A stretch of 64,000 nucleotides of DNA from Erinaceus europaeus. Lineage: Eukaryota > Chordata > Mammalia > Eulipotyphla > Erinaceidae. The stretch is taken from assembly GCF_950295315.1 (NCBI RefSeq), contig NC_080172.1:115958175-116022174 (forward strand). The letters run 5' to 3'. This document shows positions 10,345 to 20,061 of this stretch, piece after piece; positions within the stretch are counted from its first letter, which is position 1, and every line of letters begins with the position of its first letter. A program made the translations under genes and the position numbers. The notes beneath the pieces are model-generated. The model ran no database searches and had not been told where the DNA came from. It saw only the letters and a list, made by a program, of their open reading frames with translations.

Positions 10345-10612
10345 TTTTTTGCCTCCAGGGTTATCACTGGGGCATGGTGCCAGCACTGCAAATCCACTGC
10401 TCTGTCCATTTTATCCATTTTTTTTATTTGATAGGACAGAGAGAGAAAATGAGAGAGGAAGGGAAGAGAAAGAGAGGCGCCTGCAGACCTGTTTCACGGA
10501 TTGTGAAGAGACCCGCCCTGCATGTGGGGAACTGAGGGCTCAAACTGGGATCCTTGCACAGGTCCTTGTGCTTAGTACTATGTGTACTTAACCTAGTGAG
10601 CTACCACTCAGC
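10345..10612 (-). mobile_element. SINE-A-like copy
   Basis: GCCTCCAGGGTTATCACTGG at the 3' end, GATAGGACAGAGAGAG in the middle, and a head ending TAACCTAGTGAGCTACCAC. It sits directly beside the L1 fragment inside the split SINE. Confidence 0.78.
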
Positions 10613-11329
10613 CCCTCTCTTCCTCTCTCTATCTCCCCTACCTTCTCAGTTTGTCTTTGTCCTATCCAGTAAAAAAAAAAAGTAGAAAATAAATGGCCAC
10701 AGGGAGTGGTGGATTCCTTATGCTGGTGCTGAGCCCCAGTGACAACCCTGGTGGCAATAAAAATAAATACATAAATAAAAATCAAAAAGGCGAAGAATTC
10801 AGACACCTGCCACAATGGACAGGTCTTGTGAATATTATGCTTCGTGAGAAAAGCCAGGCACAAAGGCCAGCTATTTATGATCCCACTAATCTGAGGTTCC
10901 CAGGGGAGTCAGACTCATTAGAGCAGGAACATAGCCACCAGGGACGGAGCGGAGAGGAGTGTGGGGAGTTATTGCTTAATGGGTTTAGAGTTTAGAAGGC
11001 AGGTGGTGATGGCCACACTCCAACGAGAGCACATTCAGTGCCACTGAACTGTGCACTATCAAAATGATCACAATTGACGTTTTGTGTATTTTACCACAGT
11101 AGAAAAAAAAAAAGTGAGTCATTCAAAGTCCACTTTTCTTGTTTTGACATGATAGATATGAACCAGTGATTAAAAAAAAAAAAAAGAAAGAAAGTTAGTG
11201 TTAACCTGATACTCACGTAGCCAGTTTACGGCCGTGTCACGCTGGCTTGCTGAGCTGGGCCAGCCGCGCGCAGGTGGTGAGATCAGTTCATCTTTGCCAT
11301 AACTGCTCTGCTGTCCCGGCTGGAAACAC

Positions 11330-11567
11330 CTCCAGCTTGAGGGATGGCTGTGGGCAACTTCCACTGAAATTGTGCTGATGGACACCGACATGGAATTTGA
11401 TTCAGTGTTCATGTATCATGGAATAGGCTTCCTTTGACGTCCCCCAGCCATTAAAACCTGTAAGAGTCCTTCTTAGCTTGTGCGTTGTAGGAAAACACGC
11501 CATGGGCTGAACTTGACCTGTAAGTTTTTAGTTTGCCAACCCGTGGTCTAAGATGTCCAGCTTCTGG
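11330..11567 (-). mobile_element. hAT-like (Charlie-type) DNA transposon relic
   Basis: The right part reads CTTAGCTTGTGCGTTGTAGG then AGTTTTTAGTTTGCC and AACCCGTGG. This resembles the inverted terminus CAGGGGTCGGCAAAC and adjoining sequence of old mammalian hAT elements. The left limit is uncertain; 11115-11330 shows nothing else recognisable. Confidence 0.45.
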
Positions 11568-11568
11568 A

Positions 11569-11868
11569 TGATTTTTTTTTTTCCTACTAGAGTTATCGCT
11601 TGGGCTCAGAGCCTGCACTATGAATCCACTGCTCCTGGTGGCCATTGTTAAAATTTTTTTCTTTCTATTTTTATTTGACAGGATAGAGAGAAATTGAGAA
11701 GGGAGGGGAGACAGAGAGGGGGAGAGAAAGACAGACACCTGCAGACCTGCTTCACCACTCATAAACTCATAAAGTGTTCCCCCTGCAGGTGGGGAGTGGG
11801 GGCTTGAACCCAGGTCCTTGTGCTTAGTACTATGTGTGCTTAACTGGGAGTGCCACCACCTGGCCCCC
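11569..11868 (-). mobile_element. SINE-B long form
   Basis: CTAGAGTTATCGCTTGGG and GAATCCACTGCTCCTGGTGG extension, GACAGGATAGAGAGAAATTG middle, head ending GTGCCACCACCTGGCCCC. A CATAAACTCATAAAG insertion (about 11760-11775) interrupts the usual TGTGAAGC word. Confidence 0.85.
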
Positions 11869-11904
11869 TCAATGACTTTTTTAAAATTAAAACTTAATTT
11901 TTAA

Positions 11905-12117
11905 TAAAACTTTATTTATTTAGTTTGATAAAACAGAGAGAAATTGAGAGGGAAGGGGGAGATAGAGAAGGGATGTGAAAGACAGAGAGACACCTGCAGC
12001 CCTGCTTCACCACTTGTGAAGCTTCTTCCCTGTAGATAAGGGACTGGGGGTTTGAACCTGGGTCCTAGCACACAGGAACATGTGCACTCAACAGAGTATG
12101 CCACTGCCTGGCCCCGC
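11905..12117 (-). mobile_element. SINE-B copy
   Basis: TTTATTTATTTAGTTTGAT tail, GACACCTGCAGCCCTGCTTC, GGGACTGGGGGTTTGAACC, head ending GCCACTGCCTGGCCCC. Confidence 0.88.
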
Positions 12118-12121
12118 AACG

Positions 12122-12283
12122 TGACTTCTCCTCTCTCTCTCTTTCTTTCTCTCTTTCTTTCTTCCTTCCACCAGAGCACTGCTCAGCTCTGGCTTATGGT
12201 AGTCCTGGGGATTGAACCTGAGACTTTGGAGCCTCAGACATGAAAGTATTTTGCATAACCATTATTCTAGCTACTCCAACCCT
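12122..12283 (-). mobile_element. SINE-C copy with CT-rich tail
   Basis: A CTCTCTCTCTTTCTTTC tail, then CCACCAGAGCACTGCTCAGC, GGGGATTGAACCTGAGAC and GCATAACCATTATTCTAGC. Matches the copy at 319-436. Confidence 0.82.
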
Positions 12284-12316
12284 GTTTTAATTTTTTATTT
12301 TATTTTTTACATTTCT

Positions 12317-12673
12317 TTTTTTTTTTTTTTTTCTCCTCCAGGGTTATTGCTGGGCTCGGTGCCTGCACCATGAATCCACCGCTCCTGGAGGCCATTTTCC
12401 CCCCCTTTTTGTTGCCCTAGTTGTTGCAGCCTCGTTGCGGTTATTATTGCCATTGTTGACGTTGCTTTGTTGTTGGATAGGACAGAGAGAAATGGAGAGA
12501 GGCGGGGAAGACAGAGAGAGGGGAGAGAAAGACAGACACCTGCAGACCTGCTTCACCGCCCGTGAAGCGACTCCCCTGCAGGTGGGGAGCCGGGGGCTCG
12601 AACCGGGATCCTTATGCTGGTCCCTGCGCTTTGCGCCACGTGCGCTTAACCCGCTGCGCCACCGCCCAACCCC
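12317..12673 (-). mobile_element. SINE-A long form inserted in an L1 tail
   Basis: T run, CTCCAGGGTTATTGCTGGGC, GTTGTTGCAGCCTCGTTGCG, GTTGGATAGGACAGAG, head ending GCTGCGCCACCGCCC. TATTTTTTACATTTCTTT is repeated on both sides (near 12298 and 12675), so the insertion site lies inside the L1 3' end. Confidence 0.9.
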
Positions 12674-12674
12674 C

Positions 12675-12835
12675 TATTTTTTACATTTCTTTATTGGGGA
12701 ATTAATGTTTTATATTCGACAGTAAATACAACAGTTTGTATACACATAACGTTTCCCAGTTTTCCATATAATAATACACCCCTCCACTAGGTCCTCTGTC
12801 ATCCTTTTTGGACCTGTATTCTCCCAACCCTATTT
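12675..12835 (-). mobile_element. L1 3' end (5'-truncated)
   Basis: CTTTATTGGGGAATTAATG, CAGTAAATACAACAG, GTTTCCCAGTTTTCC and TTGGACCTGTATTCTCCC are the extreme 3' UTR of the young hedgehog L1 seen repeatedly in this window. The complement of TTTATTGGGG carries the AATAAA polyadenylation signal. Confidence 0.88.
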
Positions 12836-12839
12836 TTAA

Positions 12840-12892
12840 ATTCTATATACTTAGTGAGAAAATGAGTAGTAGGAGGATGAGAGCAAGACAGA

Positions 12893-12927
<35 letters not shown>

Positions 12928-13065
12928 AACACCAAAGAACAGTTCTTCCATCCACAGAGTTCCCTTTGATGGAATTCCCATATCGTGTTAGGAATTGAAC
13001 CCAGGACCTCCCATGTGGTAAAGTGTGTGTTCTACCCACTGAGTCATTTCCTGGTTTCTCTTTTA
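12840..13065 (-). mobile_element. SINE-D copy with GA microsatellite
   Basis: GAGAGCAAGACAGAAGAG, a (GA)n run at 12897-12927, CCATCCACAGAGTTCCC, GGAATTGAACCCAGGACC and CTACCCACTGAGTCATTTCC. The words CCATCCACAGAGTT and CTACCCACTGAG recur in the split copy at 17.9-18.7 kb. Confidence 0.65.
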
Positions 13066-13631
13066 TATGTAATTTTTTTTCTGTACAGATTCAACTATTT
13101 ATTTTAAGAGCAGGGGAGAGAAAGAGAAGAGATCCTCTCTGGCGTATGTGCTGCTAGGTCTCAAACTTGGCTTCAAGTGCCACGCCCAATCTGAGCTTGA
13201 CTGCCGAGTAACCTTTGCTGTGAAATGGTGTCAGAGATGACATGCAGGGGGACTAAAAGTCTTGTCTAGGAAGATGGTGTCAGAGTTGAGAATAGGGGTA
13301 GAAAGCTGGATCAGGGCAGACAATAGCTCCCAAATATGAAGAAAGTCTATAAATACCACTAACTGTTAACCCCATTGATCTGACCCAGGGCCCATGTCTG
13401 TTCCTATTGACCCCAGGAGCCTGTGTGGCCTCTGTGTCCCTGTCAGTCTGAGCTCACAGTCCCTGGTCACAGCTGGGAACGTTCTAGGCTGCTCTCATGT
13501 GAGGACCCGTCTTCCTCAAGTAGCAGAGCAGGCTGACCAGTCTCCCTTTAGAGAGTGGGGAGTCCCCGCCGTTGCGGCTCTGCCGTGAGGACATGGTCCT
13601 GGAGAGGCCGAGAGGCTTATGATGACATTCC

Positions 13632-14012
13632 TTTTTTTTTTTTTTTTTTTTTAAAGTTTGTGGAGTGTGTGTCAAGCCATGAGCTCCAGCACTTCATGGT
13701 AGGTGCCTGGGTAATGGAAGAAGCCCCATGCTGTGGTGTGTCTGAATTTATTTATTTATTTATTTATTTATTTTGTGTAATACTCCAATTCCATTTCAGG
13801 TTCGACTTGTGTTTTCTTTTTTTTTTTTTTTTACATTCAACAGTAAATACAATAGTTTGTACATGCATAACACTTCTCAGTTTTCCATACATTAATTCCC
13901 CAATAAAGAAATAAATTATTAACAAATAAAAAAAAATAATAAAAAAAAAGATATTGTCTGAGGATGACAGAGGACCTAGTGGGGTTGTATTGTTATATGG
14001 AAAACTGAGAAG
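13632..14012. mobile_element. Composite L1 tail insertion with internal inversion
   Basis: Bounded by TTATGATGACATTCC at about 13617-13631 and 14012-14027. Inside, 13832-13889 is L1 3' UTR in minus orientation, 13890-13930 (ATTAATTCCCCAATAAAG) is the L1 end in plus orientation, and 13975-14012 is again plus-strand L1 (ACCTAGTGGGGTTGTATTG). This pattern fits twin-priming inversion or two stacked insertions. Confidence 0.6.
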
Positions 14013-14167
14013 TGTTATGATGACATTCCTGATGGAAGTGACCAGGGATGGTGGAGAGAGGGATCTGTTAGAGGTCTGGGCCCATATTGTCTATGAGGGA
14101 ATTCAAGGATTCTCTGACTAGAGCCCCAAATGATGGGCGGCCTGTATTGACCAAAAAGACCATTATT

Positions 14168-14400
14168 ATTATTTTTTAATTTTTTAAAATTTTCATTTAT
14201 TTATTTAGAATAGAGACAGAGAAAAATTGTGAGGGGAAGGGGAAATAGTGTGGGAGAGAGACCCCTGCAGCCCTGCTTCACCACACTCATGAAGCTTTCC
14301 CCCTGTAGGTGGGGACCTGGGGTTTGAACCCAGATCCTTGTACACTGTAATGTGTGCACTTAACCAAGTGCACCACTGCCTGCACCACCGCCTCCCCCCC
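14168..14400 (-). mobile_element. SINE-B with target-site duplication
   Basis: AAAGACCATTATTA precedes (about 14154) and follows (14401) the element. The body has GAATAGAGACAGAGAAAAAT, CCTGCAGCCCTGCTTC and GGTTTGAACCCAGATCC. Confidence 0.9.
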
Positions 14401-14498
14401 CAAAGACCATTATTAAGTGAGCCAGTCCCTTGCTCTTTTCCAGATTTTGTAGTCCTTTCTTTACCTGACAAGCTTAGACTTTTTCCCAGTTGTTAAAG

Positions 14499-15235
14499 TG
14501 CTGAGAGCCACTTGTATCCAAATTGGTATTAGGTTTTTGGGGTCTGACCTCAGGGAGGAAATAGGCCTAGAATTTTAGTGGGGTGTAAGCTAACCTTAAG
14601 TTTTAGTGCATTTCCTTGTATGGTGATTGTAATAAACGTTGTCACAGGGACAATAATTATCTTTTAGTTGATATATGTTAATGCCAATATATCTCTTGGC
14701 CAATTGTACACAGTGTTTAAAAGCTGCCGGTGAACTTCTCATGCTGAATAAGAAGAATGCAGCTGGAGGCACCTTTCCCCTCCCCTCAGCACAGATAAGA
14801 CTTGCTGCTAATAGTAATCACCTTGCGTCTGGAGAGACAGCATAATGCTTCTGCAAATGACTTTGATGCCCGAGGCTCTGACCTCCCAGGTTCAATCCCC
14901 AGCACCACCAATAAACCAACGCTGACCAGTGTTCTGGTTAAAAAAAAAAAAAAGTAATCAACTTGACCTTGACTAGCTGTTAGTGAATCCTCTACCCCAC
15001 TTGCAAGAAGGGTTTGTTAGCAAACCTGGCTGGTAAGCAAAGCAAAATGTGCTCTCTTCATGGAGGGAGTTTGTTGCTCTGCTCTGAGTTACTCTGCGAG
15101 AGCTGATAACTATAAAAGGCCAAGGGCACTGTGCTGAGACCCAGCTCTTTCTGGGTATGAGTCCAGCTGGGACTTTAGCATAAGAACTGCTCTTCCCTGT
15201 GTCTCATCTCCCTGCCTAAGACTCCAGTAAAAAGA
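14499..15235 (+). mobile_element. Probable endogenous retrovirus LTR, split by a SINE-C
   Basis: A non-SINE segment with promoter-like order: a long U3-like part (14499-15100), a TATA box ACTATAAAAGG at about 15110, then a C/T-rich R-U5-like stretch (ACCCAGCTCTTTCTGG, GAACTGCTCTTCCCTGTG). It lacks an intact AATAAA (CATAAGAAC stands at the expected place) and shows no internal viral region on either side, so it is best read as an old solo LTR. The class is undecided (ERV1 or ERVL type). Confidence 0.5.
14826..14952 (+). mobile_element. SINE-C inserted in the LTR
   Basis: GTCTGGAGAGACAGCATAATG, CTCCCAGGTTCAATCCCC and CAGCACCACCAATAAACC, ending in A14. The target-site duplication AGTAATCAcCTTG / AGTAATCAaCTTG (14813-14825 and 14953-14965) has one mismatch. 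Confidence 0.88.
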
Positions 15236-15379
15236 GAGACAGAGACAGACAGAGACAGTCGTGGACTTGAACCTGGACCATGTGCTTGGCAAGGCAGGTG
15301 TTCTACCTGGTGAGTCATTTCCCCGTCTTTTCTCTGTTTCTCTTCCTCCTTTTCTCCCCTCCACCTTTCTTTCTCTCTT

Positions 15380-15729
15380 TGCCACCAATAATTCACCTGC
15401 ATGGCGAGTCCAAAACTCCTGGTGGCCATTTCTCTTTTCCTTCCTTCCTCCCTTCCTCCCTTCCTCCCTCCCTTCCTCCCTTCCTCCCTCCCTTCCTCCC
15501 TCCCTCCCTCCCTCCCTCCCTCTCTCCCTCCCTTCCTTCCTTCCTTCCTTTATTGCTGTTGTTGGATAGGATAGAGAGAAATTGACAGGGAGAGAAAGAC
15601 AGACACCCGCAGACCTGCTTCACTGCTTGTGAAGCGACTCCCCTGCAGGTGGGGAGCCGGGGGCTGGAACTAAGATCCTTGTATTTTGCGCCATGTGCGC
15701 TTATCCCACTGTGCAACCGCCCGGGCCTC
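15380..15729 (-). mobile_element. SINE-A with expanded CCTT/CCCT tract
   Basis: 3' extension GCCACCAATAATTCACC and CTCCTGGTGGCCATTTC, then a (TTCC/TCCC)n run at 15436-15551 in the place of the usual TTGTTGCCC tail, then GATAGAGAGAAATTGAC and the tRNA-like head. The simple repeat has grown within the SINE tail. Confidence 0.85.
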
Positions 15730-15732
15730 CAT

Positions 15733-15895
15733 TTTTTTTTTCCTGTGGTGGGGTGGGGAGAGAGACAGAGAGTAGGGGAGACGCCTGCTGCACGGCTTCA
15801 CTACCCTGCAGGTGGTGGAGGGAGGGGACTGGCTTGAACCCAGGTCCTTGTGCATGGTAACGTGTGCTTCCTGTCAGGTACACCAGCACCCAGCC
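15733..15895 (-). mobile_element. SINE-B copy, degenerate
   Basis: T9 tail, GAGAGAGACAGAGAGTAGG, CTACCCTGCAGGTGGTGG, GGCTTGAACCCAGGTCC, CACCAGCACCCAGCCCC. Confidence 0.75.
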
Positions 15896-15969
15896 CCTGT
15901 GTGACTCTTCCTTGTGTTCCGTGTGTGTGTATGATCACATGTCATACTCTGAAACTTGTCCCACTTACC

Positions 15970-16400
15970 ATTTATCCGTCCAACAGACATTCACTGACTC
16001 TGAGCAAGGCACAGTCTTAGGCTTTGGGAAGACAGCCAGGAGCCGGTCAGGCAAGGTCATGGCTGGACTGTGCTTACTTGATACAAAGTGACACATGACA
16101 AGCAAGCAAACATACGTTTACATGAAATAATTACAACTTACTGGAAGTTCGGCGAAGGGAACACCAGGATGTTGTTACAGAGAGAAGACAGATAAGATCT
16201 ATTTACCTAGGGCGACAAGGAAAGGCTCCTTAGTGGCATGTAAAGTGAGACTTGAAGGAAGAGGAGGAGAAAGTTGCTGAAAGAGAAGAAGCCAGCGTCT
16301 CCGGCAGAGGGAAGAGGAACAGGATGCAGTTATGAAAGCATGACACCCGGCACTAATCATGGGGCCGCACCAGCGAAACACAAACTCAGGGACTTGCTGT
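15970..16400 (+). mobile_element. Ancient mammalian repeat relic, family uncertain
   Basis: CATTCACTGACTCTGAGC, GGCACAGTCTTAGGC and GTGAGACTTGAAGGAAGAGG follow the order of a widespread old mammalian repeat (feeding words like GGCACTGTTCTAGGC). Too diverged to name. Confidence 0.35.
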
Positions 16401-16539
16401 GAAAACACGAACCTGGACTCTTCCAGGTCAGCATCCGAAGTGCAAAGCAAGTGTGAGAAGCTGTCCGAGGTCAGTGGAAGCCGAAGAGCTAAGGTGACCG
16501 GATGCAACACCTGACCTCTGCTGCTTGTTTTCTGAAAAA

Positions 16540-16750
16540 GTTTTTTTTTTTTTTAATTTCTTTATTGGGGAATCAATATTTTACATTTGACAGTAAATAT
16601 AATAGTTTGTACATGCATAATATTTCCCAGTTTTCCACAGAACAACACGACACCCACTAGGTCCTCTGTCATCCTTTTTGGACCTGTATTCTCCCGCCCC
16701 CCCCAACCCCAGAGTCTTTTACTTTGGTGCGATACACCAATACCAGTTCT
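16540..16750 (-). mobile_element. L1 3' end (5'-truncated)
   Basis: T12, TTTCTTTATTGGGGAATC, GACAGTAAATATAATAG, GTTTTCCACAGAACAAC, CTTTTGGACC-type words and CAGAGTCTTTTACTTTGGTG. Same tail as at 29.16, 62.06 and 12.68 kb. Confidence 0.9.
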
Positions 16751-17014
16751 GAAAAGATTTTGATGCTGACAGTCGGCGACATCTCAGCACGGCTGCAGAT
16801 CGGCCTTTTATTACCGCCGTCTTCCCGAGTTTCATACCTGTGCTGAGATCATAGATGATATTTCCACACAACTAGGGACCACACACAGTTACAGTGACCT
16901 GACGTTATGCCCGCAGCATGGTGGTGGGTGGTGTCAACATAAATAAGCATGATACATATATACAAATGAGTATCATGTAAGACAGGAGTAAGTACCTCTC
17001 TCCCTCTCTCTTTT

Positions 17015-17295
17015 TTTTTAAGTATTTATTTATTCCCTTTTGTTGCCCTTGTTGTTTTATTGTTGTAGTTGTTATTATTGATGTTGTTGTTGGATAGGAC
17101 AGAGAGAAATGGAGAGAGGAGGGGAAGACAGAGAGGGAGGAGAGAAAGACAGACACCTGCAGACCTGCTTCACCGCCTGTGAAGCGACTCCCCTGCAGGT
17201 GGGGAGCCGGGGACTGGAACCAGGATCCTTACTTAAGCCAGGCCCTGTGCTTTGCACCACATGCGCTTAACCCGCTGCGCTACTGCTGGACTCCC
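17015..17295 (-). mobile_element. SINE-A copy
   Basis: TTATTTATTCCCTTTTGTTG tail, GTTGGATAGGACAGAG, CACCGCCTGTGAAGCGAC, head ending GCTGCGCTACTGC. A short repeat AGYACCTCTCT flanks it. Confidence 0.9.
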
Positions 17296-17609
17296 AGCAC
17301 CTCTCTTGTAGAGAGCACATTAATGCTTACTGTTCGGGGAATCTGGGTGATCCAGATGAGGAACAGTGGGAAATTATTTGTATCACCCTTGACACTTTCC
17401 CAGAAATGCAATATTAGGTCAATAACAAACTTAGGACAAAGCCTAGGTTTGATCGTCCTCTCCACCTCAGTGCTAGGCAGTGAAACAACCATATACTTGA
17501 CACCAAGGAGCCACTTCCTTACCAGTTTTTATTCTATATTTTTGAAACAGGAAGACAGCAGAGAGAGGAAGGATGGGGGAGAGAAAGAGAGGGGGAGGAA
17601 GGGGGTGGG

Positions 17610-17885
17610 AGGCATCAGGCGGTGGCACACTGGGATTAGCACAAAGACCTGCGCAAGGATTCAGGTTTGAGCGCCTGGCTCCCCACCTGCAGTGGGAACA
17701 CTTCACGAGTGGAGAAGCAGGGCTGTGGGTGTCTCTCTTTCTCTCTCCCTCTCTACCCGTCCCCTCTCAACTTCTCTCTGTCCTTGCCAATAAAATGGAA
17801 AAAATGGCCACCAGGAGCAGTGGATTTGTAGTGCCAGCACTGAGCCCCAGCGATAACTCTAAAGGCCAAAAAAAAAGAAAAGAAA
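17610..17885 (+). mobile_element. SINE-B long form
   Basis: CATCAGGCGGTGGCACAC, CAGGTTTGAGCGCC, CACGAGTGGAGAAGCAGGGC, CAATAAAATGG, then the extension GCCACCAGGAGCAGTGG and an A9 tail. A fragment in opposite orientation (17.53-17.60 kb) lies just upstream. Confidence 0.82.
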
Positions 17886-18065
17886 AGGGAAGAGAGAGAG
17901 AGAGTGAGAGACAGAAAGAGAGAGGAGGAGGAGGAGGAGAAGAAGAAGAAGAAGGAGAAGAAGAAGAAGAAGAAGAAAAAAAGAAGAAGAAGGAGAAGGA
18001 GAAGGAGGAGAAGGAGAAGAAGGGAATATCAAAGGACCATCCTACCATCCACAGAGTTCCTTTGA

Positions 18066-18268
18066 TGCACCTGGTTGAGTGGACACATTTCCGTGCACAG
18101 GAACCCAGGTTCCAGTCCCCGGTCCCCACCTGCATGGGGAGAAAGCTTTGTGAGTGTTGAAGCAGGGCTACAGATGTCTCTTGGTCTTTCTCCCTCTCTA
18201 TCACCCCTTCCCTCTTGATTTATGGCTGCCATTAATAAATAAAGATAATACGAAAAAGTCTTAAAAAT
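18066..18268 (+). mobile_element. SINE-B nested in SINE-D
   Basis: CACCTGGTTGAGTGGACAC, CCAGGTTCCAGTCCCC, GTGTTGAAGCAGGGCTAC, TGGCTGCCATTAATAAATAA. A complete unit from head to tail. Confidence 0.82.
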
Positions 18269-18282
18269 AAGATGCATTTTTT

Positions 18283-18630
18283 TTTTCCTCCAGGGTGATT
18301 GCTGGGCTCGGTGCCTGCACCATGAATCCACCGCTCCTGGAGGCCATTTTTCCCCCCTTTTTGTTGCCCTAGTTGTTGCAGCCTCGTTGCGGTTATTATT
18401 GCCATTGTTGATGTTGCTTTTGTTGTTGGATAGGACAGAGAGAAATGGAGAGAGGAGGGGAAGACAGAGAGAGAGGGGGAGAGAAAGACAGACACCTGCA
18501 GACCTGCTTCACCGCCCGTGAAGCGACTCCCCTGCAGGTGGGGAGCCAGGGGCTTGAACCGGGATCCTTACGCCGGTCCCTGCACTTTACGCCACGTGCG
18601 CTTAACCCGCTGCGCCACCGCCCGACTCCC
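18283..18630 (-). mobile_element. SINE-A long form with target-site duplication
   Basis: AAGATGCATTTTTT flanks the copy at 18269-18282 and 18631-18644. The body is nearly identical to the copy at 12.32-12.67 kb (GTTGTTGCAGCCTCGTTGCG), suggesting a young shared subfamily. Confidence 0.93.
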
Positions 18631-18700
18631 AAGATGCATTTTTTAACAATGAAAGGAAGGGTATGTACTCTACCCACTGAGCCATCTGGACCTCTGATCC

Positions 18701-19455
18701 TTCCACCTTACCTGTCTATTGATAGATACTGAGAATTGTCTTTCAAAAAAGATGGCACCATTTATCTTTGTCAATAACAGCCAGTCAAGATTGGTGTCTT
18801 CCCACATCTGCTCCATCACTGAGTTATTTATGGTTTAGCTCTTTGCCACTGAGTTATGTTAACACAGACATCACCGTTACGTTGGGCCTTTATTTTATTA
18901 CCCTGGGGGCCGAGCACATTCTACTCTTGCTCACTAGCTGGCTGCCATGCTTCTCCCATGTAGCTAGCAAGAGCAAGGACCAGAGCCAGGGCACTGGGTT
19001 CCTTCAACACCTGTGAGGGCTGAGGAAGGCAGAGGTAGTGCGGTGCTGTGAACGGCAGGGAAGGCAAGTGTCTCCCGGAGCCAGGAGCTTAGTCATGTCT
19101 GAGATTGCTGGCAGGGCTGTCAGATGAGTCTGTAGGAATGGTACTGAGTTCAGTAGCAAGGAGTCTTGGCGGCGTGTTGGGTTGGATGGGGTGGAGGGGG
19201 GTTGGGAGAGACTTCTGAGGGGACAGACCATATCAGCCTTCCCAGGAATGTTGCTCTGAAGCTGCGCAGAGTGAAGTGAGAGGTGAGACAAAGGGACGGC
19301 GGCACTTACTGTGCTGGCTTCTGAGGGTGATTCAGAAAAGAGAGAGAGAGCCTGGAGATGTGGAAGAGTGGGGGAAGACAAGAAGCAGGAAATCTTCCCA
19401 GAGAAGGTGTATGCAGGGGCTCCCTAACTCAACTCCGTGTTTCCACTCTGCTGCC
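18701..19455. other. No recognised gene or young repeat
   Basis: Non-repetitive by eye. A 125-codon minus-strand open frame (19004-19381) matches nothing I know, and nothing marks it as an exon. Confidence 0.35.
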
Positions 19456-19457
19456 AC

Positions 19458-19668
19458 TTTTTTTTTTAAATTTATTTTTGGATAGAGACAGAGAGAAATT
19501 GAGAGGGAAGGGAGGAAGGGAATAGGGGGAGAGAAAGAAAGACATCTACAGAATATCTGCTGGTCCACTTAAGGAGTTTCTACGCTGCAGGTGGAGGCTG
19601 AGGGCTTGAGACTGACCGGGTCCTTGTGCTGTGTACTATGTGCATGCTTGACACTGCCTGGCTCTCTC
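19458..19668 (-). mobile_element. SINE-B copy, diverged
   Basis: TTTTTTTTTAAATTTATTTT, GGATAGAGACAGAGAG, CTGCAGGTGGAGGCTGAGGG, CACTGCCTGGCTC. Confidence 0.78.
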
Positions 19669-19689
19669 TGGCTCCACGTTTCTCAACTC

Positions 19690-20038
19690 CCACATGACAG
19701 TCAAAGACATCTTGCCAAAATACAAGCAGACGCTGAGCTCCTTCTCCTTTAAGCCTGCTGACGGCCTCCCACTTCACTCACCCTCAGCTCTCACCCCCGC
19801 TTAGCCTGCCCTGGACACCCAACTCCTCTCAGTCTCATACTTGCTCTGTGCTCACCTCTCTGGCCGCTCTGAGTTTGGCTCCTTGACTCTCCAAGTTCAT
19901 TCCTACTTGGAGACTCACTGGTCCCTGAAATGCTTGTCCTGGGCCACTGCTTCAGTGGCTTCTCCTTGCCATCATCTGCTGTTACCTGTTTGAGAGACCT
20001 TTCCTGCCGACTCCCATATATCAAATACTTACCTGTCA
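19690..20038 (+). mobile_element. L2-like LINE 3' end
   Basis: C/T-rich text with the spaced order CTGACGGCCTCCCACTTC, TGCTCTGTGCTCACCTC, CCTTGCCATCATCTGC and GAGAGACCTTTCCTGCCGAC resembles the 3' end of mammalian L2. Old and degenerate. It ends in a short (CAAA)n run near 20041-20060. Confidence 0.5.
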
Positions 20039-20061
20039 AAACAAACAAACAAACAAACACA

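Larger units (their letters stand above)
9925..10790 (+). mobile_element. SINE (A/B type) itself split by L1 and a minus-strand SINE
   Basis: 9925-10078 is the head and body (GGCCAGGCAGTGGGGC, GGTTTTGAGCCCC, AGGTGAAGCTGGTCTGC). 10615-10790 is the 3' half (TCTTTGTCCTATCCAG, GGAGTGGTGGATTCC, AAATAAATACATAAATAAA). The halves are separated by 10079-10612. Confidence 0.65.
9835..11112 (+). mobile_element. Ancient L1 3' end split by nested insertions
   Basis: 9835-9924 (GAGTGGGTGAATGGATAAGC, CTTAAAAAGGAGGGGAATTC) is the end of L1 ORF2. 10795-11112 (CACCTGCCACAATGGACAGG, CTTCGTGAGAAAAGCCAGGC, TTGTGTATTTTACCACAGTA, then A11) continues it to the L1 tail. GAATTCAG occurs at both junctions (about 9917 and 10795), marking the duplicated target of the insert between them. 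Confidence 0.75.
13195..14498 (-). mobile_element. Repeat family X, 5' part, split twice
   Basis: 13195-13631 matches 1840-2210 and 56.8-57.1 kb (GTCTAGGAAGATGGTGTCAG, CCCCATTGATCTGACCCAGG, CTCAAGTAGCAGAGCAGGC). The element resumes at 14013-14154 (GGATGGTGGAGAGAGGGATC) and 14401-14490 (AGTGAGCCAGTCCCTTGC), after an L1 and a SINE-B insertion. Confidence 0.68.
17890..18700 (-). mobile_element. SINE-D split by two later SINEs, with purine microsatellite
   Basis: 17895-18027 is an expanded GAGAG/GAAGAAGGAG purine tract in the tail region. CCATCCACAGAGTTCCTTTG follows at about 18045, and the element resumes at 18645-18700 (GTACTCTACCCACTGAGCC). The interval holds SINE-B (+) and SINE-A (-). Confidence 0.65.

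Noticed and set aside
16199..16510. 103-codon minus-strand frame as a possible exon
   Set aside because: It overlaps what looks like an ancient interspersed repeat and shows no recognisable domain or splice context.
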